Assembly: GCA_002104905.1 (NCBI GenBank)
Contig: MCFE01000531.1
Location: 1-61,681, forward strand
DNA length: 61,681 nucleotides
Source: Basidiobolus meristosporus CBS 931.73
Lineage: Eukaryota > Basidiobolomycota > Basidiobolomycetes > Basidiobolales > Basidiobolaceae
Direction: 5' to 3'
Shown: piece after piece, positions 33,841-46,455 of the stretch
Layout: every line of letters begins with the position of its first letter
Numbering within the stretch: position 1 is the first letter of the stretch
Notes under the pieces: generated by a model
Database searches by the model: none
What the model was told of the DNA's origin: nothing
The model's input: only the letters and a program-made list of their open reading frames with translations
Translations under genes and position numbers: made by a program

Positions 33841-34143
33841 TATCAACTATTCAAATGCTAACACTGACGAACTGGACGTACTAACTGTTATCAGTCAAAA
33901 ATCCCAGTACGTTCGTCAGAAAAAAAATAAAAAAACTTAAGAAATGCGTGAAGCCCAGTTGATTGATTTTTTTTACTTCAGATCAATCGTTGGTTTTGTG
34001 AAGTGGGTTTGTGGTACTGGGTTATTCGATGGTTCGATGGCTCCATGAAGGCCATAGCTGATTGGATTTCCGTTGGGTGAATCATGAACTGATATGGTTA
34101 GCATACCAGTCTCACAACACCTGAACTCCTTCATTTTCTAAGC
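33841..34143. promoter_or_regulatory. Divergent promoter region MPP10/CLPTM1
   Basis: This 303-bp spacer has poly(A/T) runs near 33920-33975, common in nucleosome-free promoters. No TATA box is clear. Confidence 0.45.
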
Positions 34144-36386
34144 ATGCCCTCAACAGAGGAAAATTCAGGTTTGGCACAGCGCAAAGGCGCTGGCAGTTCC
34201 AAGAAGGATGCCGTTTCTGAAGGGAACCAACAAAACGCTACCGGGAATGCGCAACAACAACAACAGCAGCAACCCCAACCTACATTCTGGGAAGCACTGA
34301 GAGGTTCTTTACCACAGATGGTGATCATGTACTTCGTCTTTAGCTACTTTACTGGTGCGTTTTACAGCTGTATCGTTGCTTTGAAGGACGCTTCTAAATG
34401 TTACGTACTTTCTATCAGGAAGTTTCAAAAATTCGACCACCACTACCACCACTACTTCAAAGTACGACTTTCCAGAGTCTGAGCATCATACTACTCCAAA
34501 CGCCATGCCACTCTGGGAGTTTGGAACTATGATGGTATTGTAGTGAATAGTCTCGTGGCTGTATCCGCAAACTTAACTGACCTATATTCTGGCAGGATCT
34601 GTATGTTTACACTTCTGAGTCGGAGGAATTCTCCTCGTTCGATGATCCCTCGGCGCTAGCTTGGAAAACTTCTTCCATCGAATTCGGTCAATGGGACGAA
34701 AGACACACGAAAGTATCCATCCCCGCCACGCCCGTAAGTTGCTCCTCGCTGCCTCTCATTCGTTGAAGCCCTGCTGCTCACATTTGCCCTCATTATTTCA
34801 ACAGACCATTCAACATAATGGAACACTTTATGCACACGTTTACCTTACACACCATCTCACCTCACCCAACCCCAACGATTCCACATTCAATGAAACGATG
34901 TGTACTCATTTAAGATATCGTAAGTACTCTTAACATATGCAAGTTCAAGCCCCCTGTATTGACCCGCTTTTAGCACTTACTCACTATCGCAAGAAGCAGG
35001 CCGCGGTCAAGAAAAAGAAATTGCTAGGTGGGTCTCACGAAGAGGAGAAGGAAGAGGAACAGGAGCCTCTAGTTGACGAGTCGAAGCAAGGCCCGCAGAT
35101 CGTGTCGTATTGGTTTGGAAACCTTACTCTGAATCTGGTTAACGAGCAAAACCTCATCCCCTTGGCGCAATTGCCTGAGCCCATGAAGCAACGTACGTAC
35201 AATTCCAGTGCCTTGGGTGGAGTGCACCTTGGCTTATTTTTGTTAATCGAACCTAGACATGATCTTGAGGCCGGGGCCCAAAAACGTTCCAGGGTCCATG
35301 GACCAGTATTACCCCATCATTTTCGCCAACAACTTTTGGATGCTGAGCGACCACCTCTCCTTGATTAACGACACCGTGAGGTAAGTGGCATTGTAGCGCC
35401 TCGAAGTTTCGCGGCTAAACGTATTCTACTCCAGCGAGCTTCCTTTGGACATCACTTTCTACCCGCTCACCACGTACAAGTTCCAAATGTACACCATGCT
35501 CAACGACAGCTTCACCAAGGGCTCCATGATGGGCTCCGGCCCTAACGAAACCGATGAATTCAAACGGATGCTCATTGAAACCAACCCTTGGCTGCTGGGC
35601 ATCACCGCCTGCGTTTCGGTCCTGCATAGCATCTTCGATTTCCTTGCTTTCAAGAACGACATCGCCTTCTGGAAAGACAAGAAAGATGTCGCCGGGATCT
35701 CCATCCGCACCATCATCCTCAACTTCGTATTCCAGGTGATCATCTTCCTTTACCTTCTCGATAACCAGGAGAACACCAGTTGGATGATTCTCCTTAGTTC
35801 TGGCGTGGGCCTGCTCATCGAAGCTTGGAAGATCAAGAAGGCCGTCAATGTCACGGTCACCCAGGTGGAGGGCGGTTGGATTCCTTGGAAAGTCACCTTC
35901 GAAGATAAAGAATCTTACACCGAATCGAAGACCAAAGAATACGATCAGATGGCGTTCACCTACCTTTCGTACGTCGCGTATCCATTGTTGTTCTGCTACG
36001 CCATCTACACGCTGATCTACGAAACTCACCGTGGCTGGTACTCCTGGGTCCTCGGAACTGCCGTTGGATTCGTTTACACCTTTGGCTTCATCGCCATGAC
36101 CCCTCAGCTGTTCATCAACTACAAGCTCAAGTCGGTCGCCCACATGCCATGGAAGGCATTCATGTACAAGGCGCTCAACACGTTCATCGATGACCTGTTC
36201 GCCTTCGTCATCAAAATGCCAACCCTTCATCGTCTTGCCTGTCTCCGTGACGATGTGATCTTCTTTGTCTATCTGTACCAACGCTGGATCTATCCCGTCG
36301 ACCAGACTCGTGTGAACGAGTTCGGCCAAGTCGGCGAGGAGGAGAGCGAGAACAAACAGGTAGCCGAATCGAAGAAGGAAAAATAA
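34144..36386 (+). CDS. CLPTM1: CLPTM1-family membrane protein
   Basis: Seven exons (34144-34354, 34419-34534, 34596-34733, 34805-34919, 34974-35192, 35257-35380, 35435-36386) close exactly to 624 residues. The N-terminus is polar with a short poly-Gln run, then a membrane anchor (MVIMYFVFSYF) and a long luminal region (WEFGTMMDLYVYTSE, HNGTLYAHVYL, PQIVSYWFGNLTLNLV). The conserved C-terminal block has several membrane segments (RTIILNFVFQVIIFLYLLDN, IPWKVTFEDKESY, PQLFINYKLKSVAHMPWKA, FIDDLFAFVIKMP, QRWIYPVD). The family acts in the ER/Golgi; relatives are linked to receptor trafficking and lipid scrambling. The precise role here is inference. Confidence 0.95.
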
Positions 36387-36494
36387 GCACCAGAGGGCGT
36401 TGCTCGGTTCTATTTATTTTATTCTAAAATTCATCATTGCTGACTATGTAGTGGGAAATTATAAATACATAATAAACTTGTTGCTTAGAATTTG

Positions 36495-37424
36495 CTATTC
36501 ACCTCCCTGTGCCTCACCACTCCGACTCCCACCCCCGCCTTCATCGCCGTCCTCCTCTTCGTCCTCAAGATCCACCCCACTACTCAAGCCTTGGATGGTA
36601 GGCTTGAGCAGGTATTTTGCGTATTCTTGTAGTAAAATCCCTGTGGGCCTGATTAATATGTGCTTTATGACAAACCAGGCATCGAACATACCAGTGGCGA
36701 TCAGGCCAGAGCCATGTATGGTCTTGAAAACTGGTGGGCACGGTCGAACCTCAGTGAAGTAGTATGATACGTAGCGATGATACGCCTGCAGAAATTCCTG
36801 CGAGGTGTGCTTAGTCGAGGTTACATAAAGTGAACGCAGAAGGATTCCATCAAGCCTACCGAGCGTGGCAACGGGTCGTCAGTTTCTCCGGAGGCTAATT
36901 CTTTTTGTGAATAAGAGCGATGATCGTGTGAGTTAGGACTCTTCCGAAAAAACTGGCAAAACACTCTTACCATCTGACAAGCGACTTGGCAATTGGGAGG
37001 ACTCGGCAAGTAGACGTCTCTCTAAAGGGGTATAGGGAAAAGTCGATGTTCAGCTACTGGTGGAAACCAGGTATCGAGGGCTCAAACTCGTCCACTCACT
37101 TGCTATACTACTCTTCCATAAAGAACTCTGGGGGACAATCGAGGCTAGATTGTAGCCATAAAATGCTTGAATGTCAGGTTCAACATTTTTCCGCTTGTTA
37201 ACTCGAATGTTCGGGGATTTCGAGCTTTCAAGCACCTTCCCTTTTGTTTTGTAATTGTTGAGTCGATACTTTCGATACAAAGGATCCATAGCATTGTACA
37301 CAGACCACCGTTGCGAGTATATGCAAGGTTTACCAGAGGCTATACACGTTGCACAGGACGGGAGGGACCTGCTACAGTACTTTCTCCCCTTTGTACAATG
37401 GAAGCAGGCCTTGGGGGATAGCAT
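36495..37424 (-). CDS. Zn(II)2Cys6 transcription factor
   Basis: Three exons (37068-37424, 36860-37021, 36495-36797) close exactly to 273 residues. The N-terminus carries a binuclear zinc cluster: ACFHCTKGRKYCSRSLPSCATCIASGKPCIY, with six Cys as C2C6C6C2C6C, followed by a basic linker (KYRLNNYKTKGK). The rest resembles other fungal C6 regulators with a DPLYRKYRLN-like segment and a C-terminal helical domain (EFLQAYHRYV, HGSGLIATGMFDAWF). The C-terminus is Asp/Glu/Gly-rich. It is shorter than most family members and lacks the large middle homology domain. Target genes are unknown; it is divergent from WDR70. Confidence 0.85.
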
Positions 37425-37677
37425 GGTAGAAGAGGCGTAGCTGATTCAGTTAAACGTATTCCAACGATTCTAAACTTCGAAAGTATCCATATTTATTGAA
37501 GATTGAGGAAAAATCAGCGCGGCCAAAGGTCGGTGATTTTTGCTCAACATTTTGTATCGTATTGCAAGTCCAATATCAATTCAAAATCACCATTGATTAG
37601 GTTTCAACAAGCCGATCTATTATAAGTTATTTTAGCAGGTCGCGTCTCTTGGTTCACGAGTACGTTACTTAAACACC

Positions 37678-40470
37678 ATGTCCTTTGTAAGTGTTCACGA
37701 ATATCCGTGGCTTCCTGTTCTTTTACTAACGTCAAACCCAGAATGATGCACTCTCGAATCTGTTGCCGAAAGGCTTCGGAAAACAGCCTGAGCGTAAAAG
37801 TAACAAGAATGAGACGGCAGAGCAAAGCGATATTGTCGAAGAGGATGTTATCGAGGACCTAGATCCGCTTCGTAGTATGGTCCCTATGTCTTTTGGAAAG
37901 CAGAAGAAAGAGGTGGACATGTCCGCCTACTTTGAGAAATCCAAAAGAACGGTAGAGGGGAAGGAAACGGTAGCAATGATCTAGCAATCATTGACCATAG
38001 AATACTTGACTTACACTAGATTCCAGTTGATGCACAGCACAAGAGAGTCCAAAGCTAAGGATTCCGAAGAGGAAATGGACAGCGAGGAGGAGGAGGAGGA
38101 AGAGGAAGAGGAACGAGAGATTACTCTGGACGAGATGCTTCCCATATCGCATGAAATCAAGCTTAAAGATCATTACAAGGTTTTTTGAGAGTGTGATGCT
38201 TTGTAGACTTGGAAAGATGCTAACCCGAATTGATAAAGACCGTCTCTGCTCTTGCTCTCGACCCAGCAGGAGCTCGACTAATAACAGGGGGATACGACTA
38301 TGATGTGAAGTTCTGGGATTTTTCTGGAATGGATTCCTCACTCAGACCGTTCAGAAGTTTGGAGCCCTGTGGTGGACATCAAGTACATTTCTACGGCAAC
38401 TCGATGCTCGGGAATTTTACTGACTTCTTCGAAGATCCACGATTTGCAATATAGCATTACTGGTGACCAATTCCTGATCATGTCCGGATCAGCCAGCGCC
38501 AAACTTTACGACCGCGATGGGTTTGAAATGTTAGCCGTCACAGCAACTTCACTCGCCAAAGATGATGCTAACCGAAGATTGATAGTGTAGAATATATGAA
38601 AGGCGACCCTTACCTCCGCGACATGCGACACACAAGGTAGTCACAGCAACGGCGTGAATAGATCGGCTTTGATTCCCTAACACAGTCGTCACCCGTAGTG
38701 GACATGTTGCAGCTCTAACCTCCTGTGCCTGGCACCCATCAAACAAGGAAACATTCATCACCGCTTCTGCAGACAGCACAATCAGGTTCGTGTCTAGCGA
38801 AATGGAGTTCACCTGTATCAGACAAACTGAACGCGGCTGTTTAGAATCTGGGACGTGGAAGATAAGCGCAAGCAAAAGCAGGTGATTTGCTTCAAATCGA
38901 AAAACAGAGGGGGCAGGTCGCCCATCACCGCTTGTAACTACAGTCACGACGGCAAACTGATCGTTGGAGGTAAGCAGGCGCTGCGTTTCGAGGCATCCAA
39001 GCAGTCGTGTTAATGTCGAGCGTTTCCAGCTGCCCAAGATGGCTCCCTCAACCTTTGGTCCACGAATAGCTCTTTTGCTAGACCCACGCATGTATATATT
39101 CTACTCCGCTAGTATCTACCACTCAGCCGCATATTAACCAGTTCGCAATAGAGCCTCAGTGACGCCCATATGCAGGGAAGTGAGACGTCCTCGGCGATTT
39201 TCTCCAAGGATAATCACACCGTTGTTACTCGCGGAGGGGACGACACCGTGAAGAGTAAGTACCTCGTTAAGATCTGGGGCAAGTACGTGCGCTGAGTACG
39301 GGCGTTGATTTTCGCAGTATGGGATATCCGAAACTTCAAGAGCCCACTGAACACTGCCAAGGATCTGACCACCTACAACGCTGAGACGAACGTTATCTTC
39401 AGCCCGGATGAGAAGCTCGTTATCACCGGTATAGTGCATAGCTCAATATTTCCTGCTCGCCCGCTGCTGACAGGTGTTGTAGGAACTGGAGTCAAAAAGA
39501 ATGAAGGATACGGAAAGGTCGTGATGATGGACAGAAACACACTAGAGGTCGTCAGAACGATGAGTATGTTTACATGGCAATACTTACGGCGGAATCGATG
39601 GATCTAATTGATGGATTTTGATTCAGGCGTCTCCCAGTCCAGCGTAGTCAGAGTACTTTGGCATTCTCGCATCAATCAGGTAGGAGAAGCCGCACCATGT
39701 GCTGTATGGAGGTTGGTGCTAACTCTGGGCCATTTAGATCATCACTGGAAGCGGAGACGGTACAGTATCGGTATTTTATGACCCAAACACCAGTGTGAGA
39801 GGGGCCAAACTCTGTGTAGTGAAAGAGCCCAAAGCGCGGTCAGTGGACGACTACGAGATCAACCGGCCCATCTTGACTCCACATGCACTGCCGATGTTCA
39901 AAGACGACCAACCCAGAACCAACCAGCGTAAACGTGAGAAGCTGCGCAAGGATCCTGTTGCATCTAGAAGACCAGGTGCGAGTCTTGATGCTCAGCCGAC
40001 GCCTACTATTCCAACTAATTGCCCATTGCGTTTGTTTAGACCTGCCAGTCAAGGGGCCTGGGCGTGGCGGCAAGGTCGGAGCGAACCTCACACAGCACAT
40101 CATGCGTGATTTAGTCAAGGACACATCTAGAGGTAGGCCGGCCGACGTAGCAAGAGCCGTATCCATATTAATCTGCATTTCTCACCAAAATAGACGAGGA
40201 CCCGCGTGAGGCATTCCTGAAACACGCCAAGGATGCGGAAGGTAATTAGCACTTTATTAGGGATCGCTCGCCGCCAAATCCATTCATATTAATCATTTGA
40301 ATTTCTGCAGAGGATCCGTACTGGGTTGCTCCAGGTAGGCCCAATGCACCATCGAACGACTTGTAGATACTAACCCATTCTGATGGCATCTAGCGTACAA
40401 GAAGCACCAGCCAAACCCGGTCTTTGACAAGAACAAGTACGACGAAGACGAGATGCCACGCCGTCAATGA
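37678..40470 (+). CDS. WDR70: WDR70 (gastrulation-defective-like) WD40 protein, many exons
   Basis: Exon 1 is nine nt (ATGTCCTTT, 37678-37686), the intron runs 37687-37741 and exon 2 starts 37742. The product begins MSFNDALSNLLPKGFGKQ, has a long Glu tract (38056-38110), and continues LPISHEIKLKDHYK, TVSALALDPAGARLITGGYDYDVKFWDFSGMD, RPFRSLEPCGGHQ, YMKGDPYLRDMRHTRGH, WD repeats (ITASADSTIRIWD, AAQDGSLNLW, RGGDDTVKMWD, ITGSGDGTVSVFYDP) and the tail QHIMRDLVK, EEDPYWVAPAYKK, FDKNKYDEDE. WDR70 works in the nucleus and is linked to CRL4 ubiquitin ligase and DNA-damage responses in other species. More than ten short introns; not every border was fixed. Confidence 0.9.
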
Positions 40471-40651
40471 ATTTAGAGATGAACAAAGATTAAAGCGTTG
40501 TTGCAAATGTTACGTTTTATATGAGCGATGGAATGGTTCAAACTACCAGTATGGCTAGTCTAGGTGGGGTTGGTATAAGGCAAAAAAGAGGGGAGGAGCG
40601 GATAAATATGTACATCTGTACAGTAGTGCGGTAATCTAGTGGGTTCTGGGT

Positions 40652-41895
40652 TCACTCCAAACTTATGTCTTCCATGGTTTTAAACAGCTCCTCGCTATCT
40701 CGAATTAGCTCCCGAAGCTCTCGGTTCTCGTCACGTAGATCGTTCACCAACAAACATTGCTCGCTGTAGCTGGTCTGAATTGAATTAGACATGGTTAATA
40801 CGGAGACTGGCAGATGCGCAGGAAACGGAGCATACTCGAAGCCTGTCGTATTCTTCCTCCAAGATGATCAGCTCGTTCTGAATCTCCATCCTTCGTTTGG
40901 TCACGATCACCAACTCGTCACTGAATTTCTTCTTCTCCACTTCGAGTGCTCGTTGCTGTTTCCATGGTCGAAGGGTTAGTGCAAACGTCCAACAAAAGGG
41001 TGCACCCATCAGCCAGTTACCATGTCCTCAAATCGCGAATCATAAATTGCACTCTTTTGTTCGGTAAAATCCGCCAACTTCGTCACATATGTGGTGGTTT
41101 CAACGAGGTCGCTGATCCGACTAGTCAGTCGTTCCGTTTCTTCCTTCTGGGCTTTGTTTTGCACTTTCAAAACATCAATCTGCAGAATCCATTAGTTAGC
41201 CGCAAGAGGTGGACACAGTGACTGTTGGAATTCACCTTGTTTTCCAAAACACTTTTGGTGTGTTCGAAGTCTTGTTGCAGGAGGTCAACTTCCTGTTGAT
41301 GCTGATCGACGAGCTATCCAACAGAGAACATCAAAACACATTCGTTGAGGCGGCACAGGAGAGTAACGTACCTTGCTTTGCCATTCGACAAACTGCTCCT
41401 CCAAAGTGACCAGCTTTGCGGTGGTGATTTGCATGTGTTCTAGGGAAAGATAAGGATATGGCTCCGAATACATCCAAAGGCAAGGACCCTTTTTACCTTT
41501 TAGGACAATGATTTCATCTTGAGTTCTAATTGCTTTGCTCTTCCACGAATCTAGCTCCTTGTTAGCTTCCTTCAGCTCGTTATTTAGCTTGCTTATATTG
41601 TCAGTCTGAAAAGTGCACTTAGCAATTCTGTGTAGACAGGGCCGAAGCAACTTGTATATACCTGCTCTTGGCTGTAAATTAAGAGCTGTTTGATGTATTC
41701 TTTCAGGATTTCAGGCTCCGTCTTTGTCAAATCACTGGTTAATAAGCGTGCTCGTTTGGAAGAAACAGGAGGGAAATGGCTACCTCCTCTTTGGCCAGAC
41801 TGGCACACTCTTTCAAATTGAAGGGGGGAGGTTGAGAAGTTAAAACTTTGGGCAGCTTCGTAGGGATATTGGAAAGGCGCAGATTAGCTAGCATG
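40652..41895 (-). CDS. Coiled-coil protein of unknown family, multi-exon
   Basis: The start is the ATG at 41895; the open frame further upstream has only a TTG. Exons encode a short N-terminal segment (MLANLRLSNIPTKLPKVLTS), an acidic helix (LTKTEPEILKEYIKQLLIYSQEQ) and then almost continuous heptad-rich coiled coil (ISKLNNELKEANKEL, TAKLVTLEEQFVEWQSK, EVDLLQQDFEHTKSVLENKI, KKFSDELVIVTKRRMEIQ), ending ELRELIRDSEELFKTMEDIS and a stop at 40652. The phase-consistent exons support a real gene. It could be a cytoskeletal, spindle-pole or kinetochore-associated protein, but no diagnostic motif is present. It converges on WDR70. Confidence 0.65.
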
Positions 41896-42342
41896 CTGAA
41901 CTGGAGAGTATATTTATGCAAGGAAGATGGTGACTGTTGATTAACGGGAGTTTGGGACGGGGTCAAGTGAATTTATATCCAGCGAACCATGGGAATTGTG
42001 ATCGCAGCCCATTATCCTAAGGAAGTTAGGGAAACAATCATCGTCAAAAATAAATTGCAAGCACGGTTGGAAGCATTCAAGTATTTCCAGAACGGATCAC
42101 ATTAACGACCTTTTCGTTTGAATGCAACCGACATCATTTATGCGCAGACACATGCAACTGCTCATTGTGCTACGAGCCTCAAACAATAAGCATGGCGGTA
42201 CCCTTCAATGATCCCGACCCAGCACATTTATTGGGAATCGTCTCACCGACACTAATCAATGGGTTATGGATGGTGGTAGTCACTTTAATTTAGACACCGA
42301 TTAAATGTATATATTATCTGAAATACAAACGACAAGTGGACC
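41896..42342. other. Spacer between RPN13 and the coiled-coil gene
   Basis: 447 bp; no gene or repeat was recognised. Confidence 0.5.
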
Positions 42343-42956
42343 TTAGAACGCCATCTCTTCCGAGCCTCCATACAACGCTGAGGGGTTGTTTAGGACCTCG
42401 TTAACTCGAGAGCGCAACTCTTCATCTTGCTCGCTCGACTTGTCTTGCATCCAAAAGAACATTCGCAGGGAGGAGGATTTGAACTTGAGAACGTACACAC
42501 GCCCATCCGATTCCTCCACCTTAAGAAACTCCGCTTCATCGGGGAAGATAATCAGATCCTAGGCAGACCATATTAATACCAGCGAAGCCAAGAAAATCTC
42601 TAGCTCTTTGGGGCATAACTCACATCTTCAACCGAGTTTGTTTTGCGATCTTTCCAATAGAAATGCATCAATGAATCTTCACCCTACACAGAACCACAAA
42701 TGCGATCAATCGGTGAATAGGTTGGCTGCGTCAAGACAGACTAATACCTGCTTCAAGTACACCAAGCTGACAACAAGGTAGTAGATCTCTGGTTAATATC
42801 AAGTCAACTCTTTCGACGATGGAAACCGGGAACTGACCCTTTTCTCGTGTCTGCTTTGACGACATTGGTGTCTCCTTCCCGAAGACATTTGCCTGCCTTG
42901 AACTCGACAAGGTTCTTACTGCGTTGCACAGGTTGTGGAAATAGAGAGGTGGCCAT
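42343..42956 (-). CDS. RPN13: Proteasome ubiquitin receptor Rpn13, Pru domain only
   Basis: Four exons (42838-42956, 42748-42766, 42624-42683, 42343-42558) close exactly to 137 residues; exon 2 is only 19 nt. The protein is a Pru (PH-like) domain: [65 protein letters not shown] and RVNEVLNNP. The Pru domain binds ubiquitin and the Rpn2 tail on the 19S cap. Metazoan Rpn13 has a further C-terminal DEUBAD domain that binds the deubiquitinase UCH37; here the protein ends GGSEEMAF just after the Pru domain, as in budding yeast Rpn13. Because all exons are short, no ORF scan would find it. Confidence 0.92.
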
Positions 42957-43257
42957 TTTGCGGTGGATTCGAAAACAACTCACCTTCGCACAGCAGCGAA
43001 TTTAAATAGCAGCAGCAAATCAACTTGAATAGATTACGTAGGTCGCAGCCATCAAAAATAAGAATCAGCGATCTATCGTCCATTGATGTGGTGCAATGAT
43101 GCAGTGCGTTGATTTGGTGGATCTAATGAGCCTAAAGATTTATTAAATCACGAAAAATCTCACAAAACCTAGGTGTGCAAGCACCACATTGATATCAAAA
43201 CTAAGTCGACAAATGGGAAAATCTATGTTACAAAAAGTGTCGCGGGTCGGTGCCCGG
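42957..43257. other. Spacer between MIS13 and RPN13
   Basis: Contains the RPN13 promoter and MIS13 3' flank; nothing else was seen. Confidence 0.5.
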
Positions 43258-44779
43258 TCAGTTTCGGACGGCGCCGGAAATCGACCGGAGCAGGTCGATA
43301 GTCTCGATGACAGGTTCAACCTGCACACTTTGACGCTTCTGCTCTTGGATGGCGGAAATCAGCTTACGGAAGAGAGTGCTGGTGTACTCGCCGGTGACCT
43401 CGTTAAACGAACGCGCTTGATATAAACCGTGGTGCAGTTGGTCAATCTATAGGAGTGGGATTAGTGAGTGGATCCCACCACAAGAATCATGATCTTACCT
43501 TGAATTCCAGGTCTTCGAGACCGCTGCGTAGGAACTCGTTATCGGAGTTGTCGACATGTTGCTCGATAAACAGACGCTGCTCAGCTGTCAAATATTCATG
43601 TTCATCGGTATTCGGGTCCACGGACATGGGCTGATCCGCTGAGGCTTGTGTTGGCCATCTTTCTATTGTTGCTGCGTGGTACGTGTTTTGCTTACGAATC
43701 AGCCTGTTCCACTCTTCATTCTCGTTTTGCAGTCTGAGAGACGCGATATTAGGACCGGAAGTGACGTGCAAGCAGGCTCCTTATCTTACCTTTCTATGGA
43801 GTGTGTGTACTCCTGCTTCTTCTGTTTGTTGATGATGTTTTGGGGGTTTTCCTTGAAAGTGAACGATTCATTGGCGGTCTGAGTGGACTAAAACCCACCT
43901 ATCGGTTAGCCGTGGCTAAATAGTAGAAGATTTTGGGAAATACATACATCCCGCGAGTACCACGAGGTGCTAACTTCGTTGTTCACCAACTTCGCCATGA
44001 TCTCTTCTTGAATGGCCTTGGCAAGTTCGAGTGCCTCTTGATCCTTCGAGGTTTGCTTATCCATAGCTCGACGTCCACACCAAACCAAAAGCTGCTTCAT
44101 GCGTACTGGGTCGGGAAGTTCCGGGGATATATGCTTGAAGAAGTCGGCCTCACTCACCGAAGGATGGGGTAGTGCTGCAGAGACATGGAGGTTAAGGAGG
44201 TGGCAAAGAGACAAGTTTGCAGCACATCTCACAACTTACAAATGAAGCCCCCGGCGATGGAAGACGCTCTTTTACCACGCTTTGCAAAGCTGGATCTTCT
44301 ACGAGTATTTCTAAACTCCTTGTTCTTATTTATCATGGGTGTCTCTTCGATGGGGATTTGGACAACAGCCTCTGAATAGTGGTGCTTTGGACGCGATACA
44401 TTCTTTGCAAAAGTTAGACAGAAACGGAGAGAGCTTTGGAGAGGCGAAAGTACCTTTGGCTTTGCCTCTGGCTCGTTCAAGAAAAAGTTTTCGTCATCGA
44501 TGACCCGTGTTAGTCGACGGGACTTGATCTCCTTGGCCACGGGTACTGGCTTGGGTGGAGCCTCAGTAACCTTCGGTTTCTTTGTGGACTTCTTGGGGAT
44601 TTTGGCTCGCGTAAACACAAAGCCAAGATCGTTCTCTTGAACGATTTGGGATAGATCGCGCTAGAAAAAAGACCAGGTTACTCTATGTGACAGGACAACA
44701 AGGATACTACGGGGGAAGGGAAAGCAACCTTCTCTTTGGTGGTTTTTTGTTTCGCGTAAGTCTGAGTACTAGGTGGCAT
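43258..44779 (-). CDS. MIS13: Mis13/Dsn1 kinetochore protein (MIND complex), multi-exon
   Basis: The start is the ATG at 44779 (MPPSTQTYAKQKTTKEK), followed by exons with basic low-complexity sequence. The Dsn1/Mis13 signature follows: RRRSSFAKRGKRASSI (a basic stretch that in relatives is an Aurora B target area), ALPHPSVSEADFFKHISPELPDPVRMKQLLVWCGRRA, then EALELAKAIQEEIMAKLV, a coiled-coil-like region and a C-terminal helix (IDQLHHGLYQARSF) ending at 43258. Dsn1 joins Mis12, Nnf1 and Nsl1 in linking inner-kinetochore CENP-C to the Ndc80 complex. About seven exons; one 48-nt intron near 44.4-44.5 kb could be retained without breaking frame. Confidence 0.88.
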
Positions 44780-45179
44780 GGCTGTACGTGAGGGGAAGAG
44801 GGGGAAGTGACTAGGCTGGATGTACGAAAGTTAAGAATACCAAACAGGTACGTGAACATCAAAAGTTGACTTTCAATTTTGTTGATTGTTTACATTGCGA
44901 TGCTCTTAAAATTCAATTGGTTTACATTTGGAATATCACCAATTAGTGGGTGACTTTGGCAGAACAATGCACTCATTATTGGTGAACAGAATTGTTATTC
45001 GATTTCATCCCTAAGCATCCCAACCTCCCTTTCAACCAAATCAATCAACTCTGATCAATCCACCTTCAATCGCCACAGTAATTCAATACTCTGTACACTA
45101 CAAATCAAACATCAAAGGATCGAAGTTTTCGTCAAGTAAAACAATTGCACCGACTCTGGAACGAGACCGGGCGCTAAAT
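44780..45179. other. Spacer between RPL5 and MIS13
   Basis: 400 bp of AT-rich DNA with the RPL5 3' flank and MIS13 promoter; no gene was seen. Confidence 0.5.
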
Positions 45180-46135
45180 TTATTGTTGGGAACGAGCAAA
45201 AGCAGCCTTCTTTTGTTCGACCTTGTTGCGACGTTGCTTGAGGTTGAGCTTGACTTTGTGGTAACGCTTGGTCTTCTCACCTTGGGCGGGCTTCTTCTTC
45301 TCGGTGGGCTTGAAGGTAGGATCCTCACGGATCTTTTGGTGAGCAGCCTCGTACATCTCCTCAACGTTGTCTTCGTTGAGACCGGCTTCGAGGTACTTGG
45401 CGAATTGACGCTTGTACTTGTCCTCATCTTCTTCGGCGAGGTAGCTCATGTACTCGGCAACGTGGCCACCATAAAGGTAGCTACGGAGGACCTCAGAGTC
45501 CAAAGACTTAGACTCGGCATCGTAACCGGGGAAACGGTTCTCGGAATGGGGAATGAAGATACCACCATCAGAGGCACCCTTGAGGGCGGCGAAGACACGG
45601 GAACCAGTGGTGGTGCGCTTCAAACCAACATCAAGGAAGGCCTTGAAGGGACGAGGAGCATCCTCGAGCTCTTCAACAAGGGAGATGGTACCATCAGCCT
45701 CTTCGACACCTTGGTACTTGTCAGCAAGACCAAGCTTGGTCAAGACACGACGGGCAACGAGGAGACCAGTGCAGTAGGCGGCGGAGTAGTTGGTCAAACC
45801 AACCTTGACACCATATCTGGGCAACTCGTGAGAGTAGGCAGAAGCCAAGACGAAGTCACCTTGGATCTTGGCATAGACAATTTGACAGATAACATCGGTG
45901 TTGGTGAAACGAACAACCAATCTGTACTTGGGGGAATTGTATTTGTTCTTGGCCTGGACGACAAGTCTCTTGCGAGCGTAGTAGTCAGTCTTTCCCTCTC
46001 TTCTTCTTCTGTACTTGACTTGGAAACGCTTGAAATAAGCCTTGTTCTTAACGAGCTTGACGAATGGCTACAGGAGGCGAAGAATTAATGAGCAGTCAAT
46101 GGATGGATGAGGTCCATGTCGAGATATCTTACCAT
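45180..46135 (-). CDS. RPL5: 60S ribosomal protein L5 (uL18)
   Basis: Exon 1 is just the ATG codon (46133-46135). The intron is 46068-46132 and exon 2 is 46067-45180, giving 296 residues (297 in animals). L5 binds 5S rRNA with L11 and enters the central protuberance. Diagnostic blocks are [94 protein letters not shown] and the basic C-terminus. Codon use is strongly biased. The long plus-strand open frame across it is a shadow. Confidence 0.97.
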
Positions 46136-46455
46136 GACAACGGCCGTACTCTAGGAGAAACTCCGGGAAAGTAGAAAGAAGGATCGGTTCGGATCTTGAC
46201 TATACTTTATATTGCATTATCCTGTGCCACTGATTTTTCCCTCCGCGAGTGCATTCTCTGATTTGTTTGGAAATATCCGGGAATTGGAAAATGCCCTTCT
46301 TTTCCCGACCACTATCCATGCTCATCTGGCTTCTGGACAAAGGTTGATTTTTTTTTTCAGCAGGGGATGGGTTGGCACCATATTGATGGCATTATAATTA
46401 TGGCGTTTATTTTAGGAAGGGGGAAATATAATAACAAAGAATGATGGGAATCGGT
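46136..46455. other. Spacer between eIF3d and RPL5
   Basis: 320 bp with the RPL5 promoter; a poly-T run lies at 46348-46357. No gene was seen. Confidence 0.5.

Noticed and set aside
35415-36329. 304-codon minus-strand ORF
   Set aside because: Antisense shadow of the last CLPTM1 exon; its composition is atypical and it has no motifs.
45183-46088. 301-codon plus-strand ORF
   Set aside because: Antisense shadow of RPL5.
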